Made by a program: the position numbers and the translations under genes
Assembly: GCA_015488935.1 (NCBI GenBank)
Contig: WFMU01000482.1
Location: 1 to 6,263, forward strand
Origin: Flavobacteriaceae bacterium
GTDB lineage: Bacteria; Bacteroidota; Bacteroidia; Flavobacteriales; Flavobacteriaceae
DNA length: 6,263 nt
Direction of reading: 5' to 3'
Shown here: positions 5,654 to 6,263 of the stretch, piece after piece
Layout of the letters: every line of letters starts with the position of its first letter
Position numbering within the stretch: position 1 is the stretch's first letter
The notes under the pieces: model-generated
What the model saw: the letters and a program-made list of their open reading frames with translations, nothing else
What the model was told of the DNA's origin: nothing
The model's database searches: none

Positions 5654-6263
5654 ATGAGAAGTATTTTATTGAATTTTGTAAGCCTAAGCATCATATCCTT
5701 ATTTTCTGTTTTTACAGTAACAATCTTATGGTTTAATGATAATACGAACAAATTAGATATAAAAAAAATGAGCAAACAAGAAGTAGCCACTTTTGGCGGA
5801 GGATGTTTTTGGTGTACAGAAGCAGTTTTTGAAGAATTAGATGGTGTAATAAAAGTAGAATCTGGTTATTCTGGAGGACAAACGGTTAATCCAACCTACA
5901 AAGATGTATGTACTGGAGTAACTGGTCATGCCGAAGTAATACAGATTACTTTTAATCCAGATAAATTAGACTTTACGGAATTGTTAGATGTATTTTTTGC
6001 TACACACAATCCGACCACATTAAATAGGCAAGGAGCAGATATTGGAACGCAATATCGTTCGGTAGTTTTTTATCATAATGAAAAACAAAAACAAGCAACA
6101 GAAAAATTTATTCGAGATTTAGAGAAAGCACATGTTTTTGATGCTAAAATAGTTACAGAAATTACAAAATTTGACACATTTTATAAAGCCGAAGATTACC
6201 ATCAAAATTATTATAACAATAATAAATCACAAGGATATTGTAATGCTGTTATCAATCCAAAAT
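5654..6263 (+). CDS. msrA: Peptide-methionine (S)-S-oxide reductase MsrA with N-terminal membrane segment (3' end cut by window)
   Basis: Repairs oxidised proteins by reducing the S form of methionine sulfoxide. The MsrA domain starts at about residue 44 with [13 protein letters not shown], where Cys51 is the catalytic cysteine and Glu56 the nearby conserved acid; it continues with [15 protein letters not shown], the tyrosine in [17 protein letters not shown] and QGYC, whose Cys196 is the likely resolving cysteine. The frame stays open to the window end at INPK, a few residues short of the usual terminus. The start at 5654 adds 38 residues before the alternative Met39 (5768): MRS, a hydrophobic stretch of about 24 residues (4-27), then a polar linker. 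This looks like a signal anchor or uncleaved signal peptide, with no lipobox Cys and no clear AxA site, so the enzyme probably acts in the periplasm. Met39 would instead give a typical cytosolic MsrA; neither start has a strong ribosome site. Confidence 0.88.
   Translation, partial: MRSILLNFVSLSIISLFSVFTVTILWFNDNTNKLDIKKMSKQEVATFGGGCFWCTEAVFEELDGVIKVESGYSGGQTVNPTYKDVCTGVTGHAEVIQITFNPDKLDFTELLDVFFATHNPTTLNRQGADIGTQYRSVVFYHNEKQKQATEKFIRDLEKAHVFDAKIVTEITKFDTFYKAEDYHQNYYNNNKSQGYCNAVINPK

Noticed and set aside
5581..5790. 69-codon open frame on the - strand across the msrA 5' end
   Set aside because: It starts inside the conserved MsrA region and its hydrophobic look reflects the AT-rich antisense of the msrA membrane segment; the sense frame carries a known enzyme.
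1..6263. CRISPR array, insertion sequence, tRNA/rRNA, toxin-antitoxin or defence system
   Set aside because: Apart from the 16-base tandem repeat and the inverted repeats listed, no spaced direct repeats, transposase, cloverleaf or defence-type gene was seen.

Overview
The window looks like chromosomal DNA from a member of the Bacteroidota, most likely a flavobacterium. Three things point that way: very AT-rich DNA in both genes and gaps, promoter-like boxes of the Bacteroidota type (TAnnTTTG near -7, TTTG near -33) with no clear Shine-Dalgarno sites, and gene families typical of the group. I do not see a mobile element, CRISPR array, RNA gene or recognisable new defence or biosynthetic system. 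Most of the window is ordinary metabolism; the open questions lie in the gaps.

Layout, left to right. (1) Positions 2-139 hold the last 45 codons of a gene on the + strand, probably an alpha-amylase-family enzyme. It is followed after 26 bases by a complete GH13 alpha-amylase lipoprotein (166-1587). The pair looks like the downstream end of an alpha-glucan (starch/glycogen) utilisation cluster. (2) purH (1691-3223, +) has its own promoter-like box in the short gap before it and makes IMP in the last two steps of purine synthesis. (3) A convergent gene on the - strand (3337-3807) encodes a 156-residue protein of a Bacteroidota family usually misnamed 'ABC transporter ATPase'. (4) tnaA, tryptophanase (3888-5264, -), lies just upstream of it in the same direction; a perfect 21-bp inverted repeat with an attached tandem repeat separates the two. 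(5) A 389-base divergent gap (5265-5653) holds a near-consensus tnaA promoter and a leader of about 134 bases containing two small overlapping reading frames and a 12-bp inverted repeat. (6) msrA (5654 to the window end, +), methionine sulfoxide reductase A, has an in-frame N-terminal hydrophobic segment that would place it outside the cytoplasm or at the membrane, and it is cut off within a few residues of its usual end.

The genes do not form one pathway. The two amylase genes form one transcription unit, purH is probably transcribed alone, tnaA and the 156-residue gene may form a unit interrupted by the hairpin, and msrA is transcribed divergently from tnaA. The points most worth checking are the tnaA leader, the inverted/tandem repeat behind tnaA, and the extended start of msrA.
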